The translations under genes and the position numbers were made by a program. The notes under the pieces were generated by a model. That model was not told the DNA's origin. It saw only the letters and a list, made by a program, of their open reading frames with translations, and did no database searches. This document shows, one piece after another, positions 11,736-11,845 of a stretch of 11,845 bases of DNA; positions within the stretch are counted from its first letter, which is position 1; each line of letters begins with the position of its first letter. Source of the DNA: TA-21 sp035620895 (GTDB lineage: Archaea; Thermoproteota; Nitrososphaeria; Nitrososphaerales; Nitrososphaeraceae); assembly GCA_035620895.1 (NCBI GenBank), contig DASPFY010000046.1, positions 1 to 11,845 of the forward strand, read 5' to 3'.

Positions 11736-11845
11736 TTAAACGTATATTTGCAGTCTGGAAATATAACAATGCGGAGTACACTGCAATGCAGCTTGTGCAT
11801 CATTATATCCACTAGAATAGTTTGTAGGAGTAGAAGCTTGAGTTT
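11736..11845 (-). CDS. Possible 3' end of another gene running in from the right
   Basis: A minus-strand frame is open from the window edge for 35 codons and ends with TAA at 11736-11738, immediately before the GTG of the membrane protein. It reads TQASTPTNYSSGYNDAQAAL, then QCTPHCYIS. The Ser/Thr/Asn/Tyr-rich composition and the 'GYNDAQAAL' segment look like an extracellular archaeal protein tail. A second minus frame is also open here, so chance cannot be excluded. If real, the two genes would abut in one transcript, with a secondary promoter inside this gene. Confidence 0.35.
   Translation of the reverse strand, partial: TQASTPTNYSSGYNDAQAALQCTPHCYISRLQIYV

Noticed and set aside
11769..11845. 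Plus-strand frame from ATG at 11769 open to the window end, with a TATA-like sequence upstream
   Set aside because: It has only 25 codons, a Cys/Arg/Ser-rich unlikely composition, and conflicts with the better minus-strand reading.

Overview
The window looks like soil ammonia-oxidising archaeon DNA (class Nitrososphaeria, 'Thaumarchaeota'). A Candidatus Nitrosocosmicus-like lineage is my best guess, because the DNA is clearly AT-rich. The evidence is a J-domain/ferredoxin fusion (DnaJ-Fer) known from Thaumarchaeota and green plants, an AsnC-type regulator fused to a TRASH metal-binding domain (an archaeal architecture), and many genes with an archaeal TATA box about 25 bp upstream of the start codon and no Shine-Dalgarno sequence. 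No rRNA, tRNA, CRISPR, transposase or integrase was found. The genus is an inference.

Left part (1-2700): the 5' end of a beta-helix/tail-spike-like protein leaves the window on the minus strand. An OsmC-family gene (minus) is divergent from a ribbon-helix-helix (RHH) regulator (plus). Their shared promoter carries two identical 16-bp perfect palindromes, so the pair looks like a self-contained, autoregulated, possibly redox-sensing switch. A gene-poor stretch follows with one doubtful minus-strand ORF and a small ORF that runs into a dispersed repeat.

Middle (2811-6212): a membrane-anchored protein of unknown function with a recent in-frame 84-bp duplication; a 6-phosphogluconate-dehydrogenase-like enzyme; and the DnaJ-Fer gene. 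A hairpin-rich stretch of about 160 bp follows DnaJ-Fer.

Cassette region (about 6390-8580): two paralogous small secreted proteins lie in direct orientation, each inside a duplicated cassette (promoter, gene, 3' flank) whose edges coincide with a dispersed GAACCCGAAT-containing repeat. By hand alignment the promoter region is better conserved between copies (about 89%) than the coding core (about 77%). The same repeat family recurs at 385-469, 2604-2645 and 5058-5146.

Right part (8608-11845): an AsnC-TRASH regulator (minus) is divergent from a DHA2-type MFS exporter (plus), with inverted repeats between them. This suggests metal- or toxin-responsive efflux. A secreted, sequon-rich protein follows, then a convergent four-helix membrane protein whose upstream region shares a 14-bp promoter element with the MFS gene, and possibly the 3' end of another minus-strand gene at the right edge.
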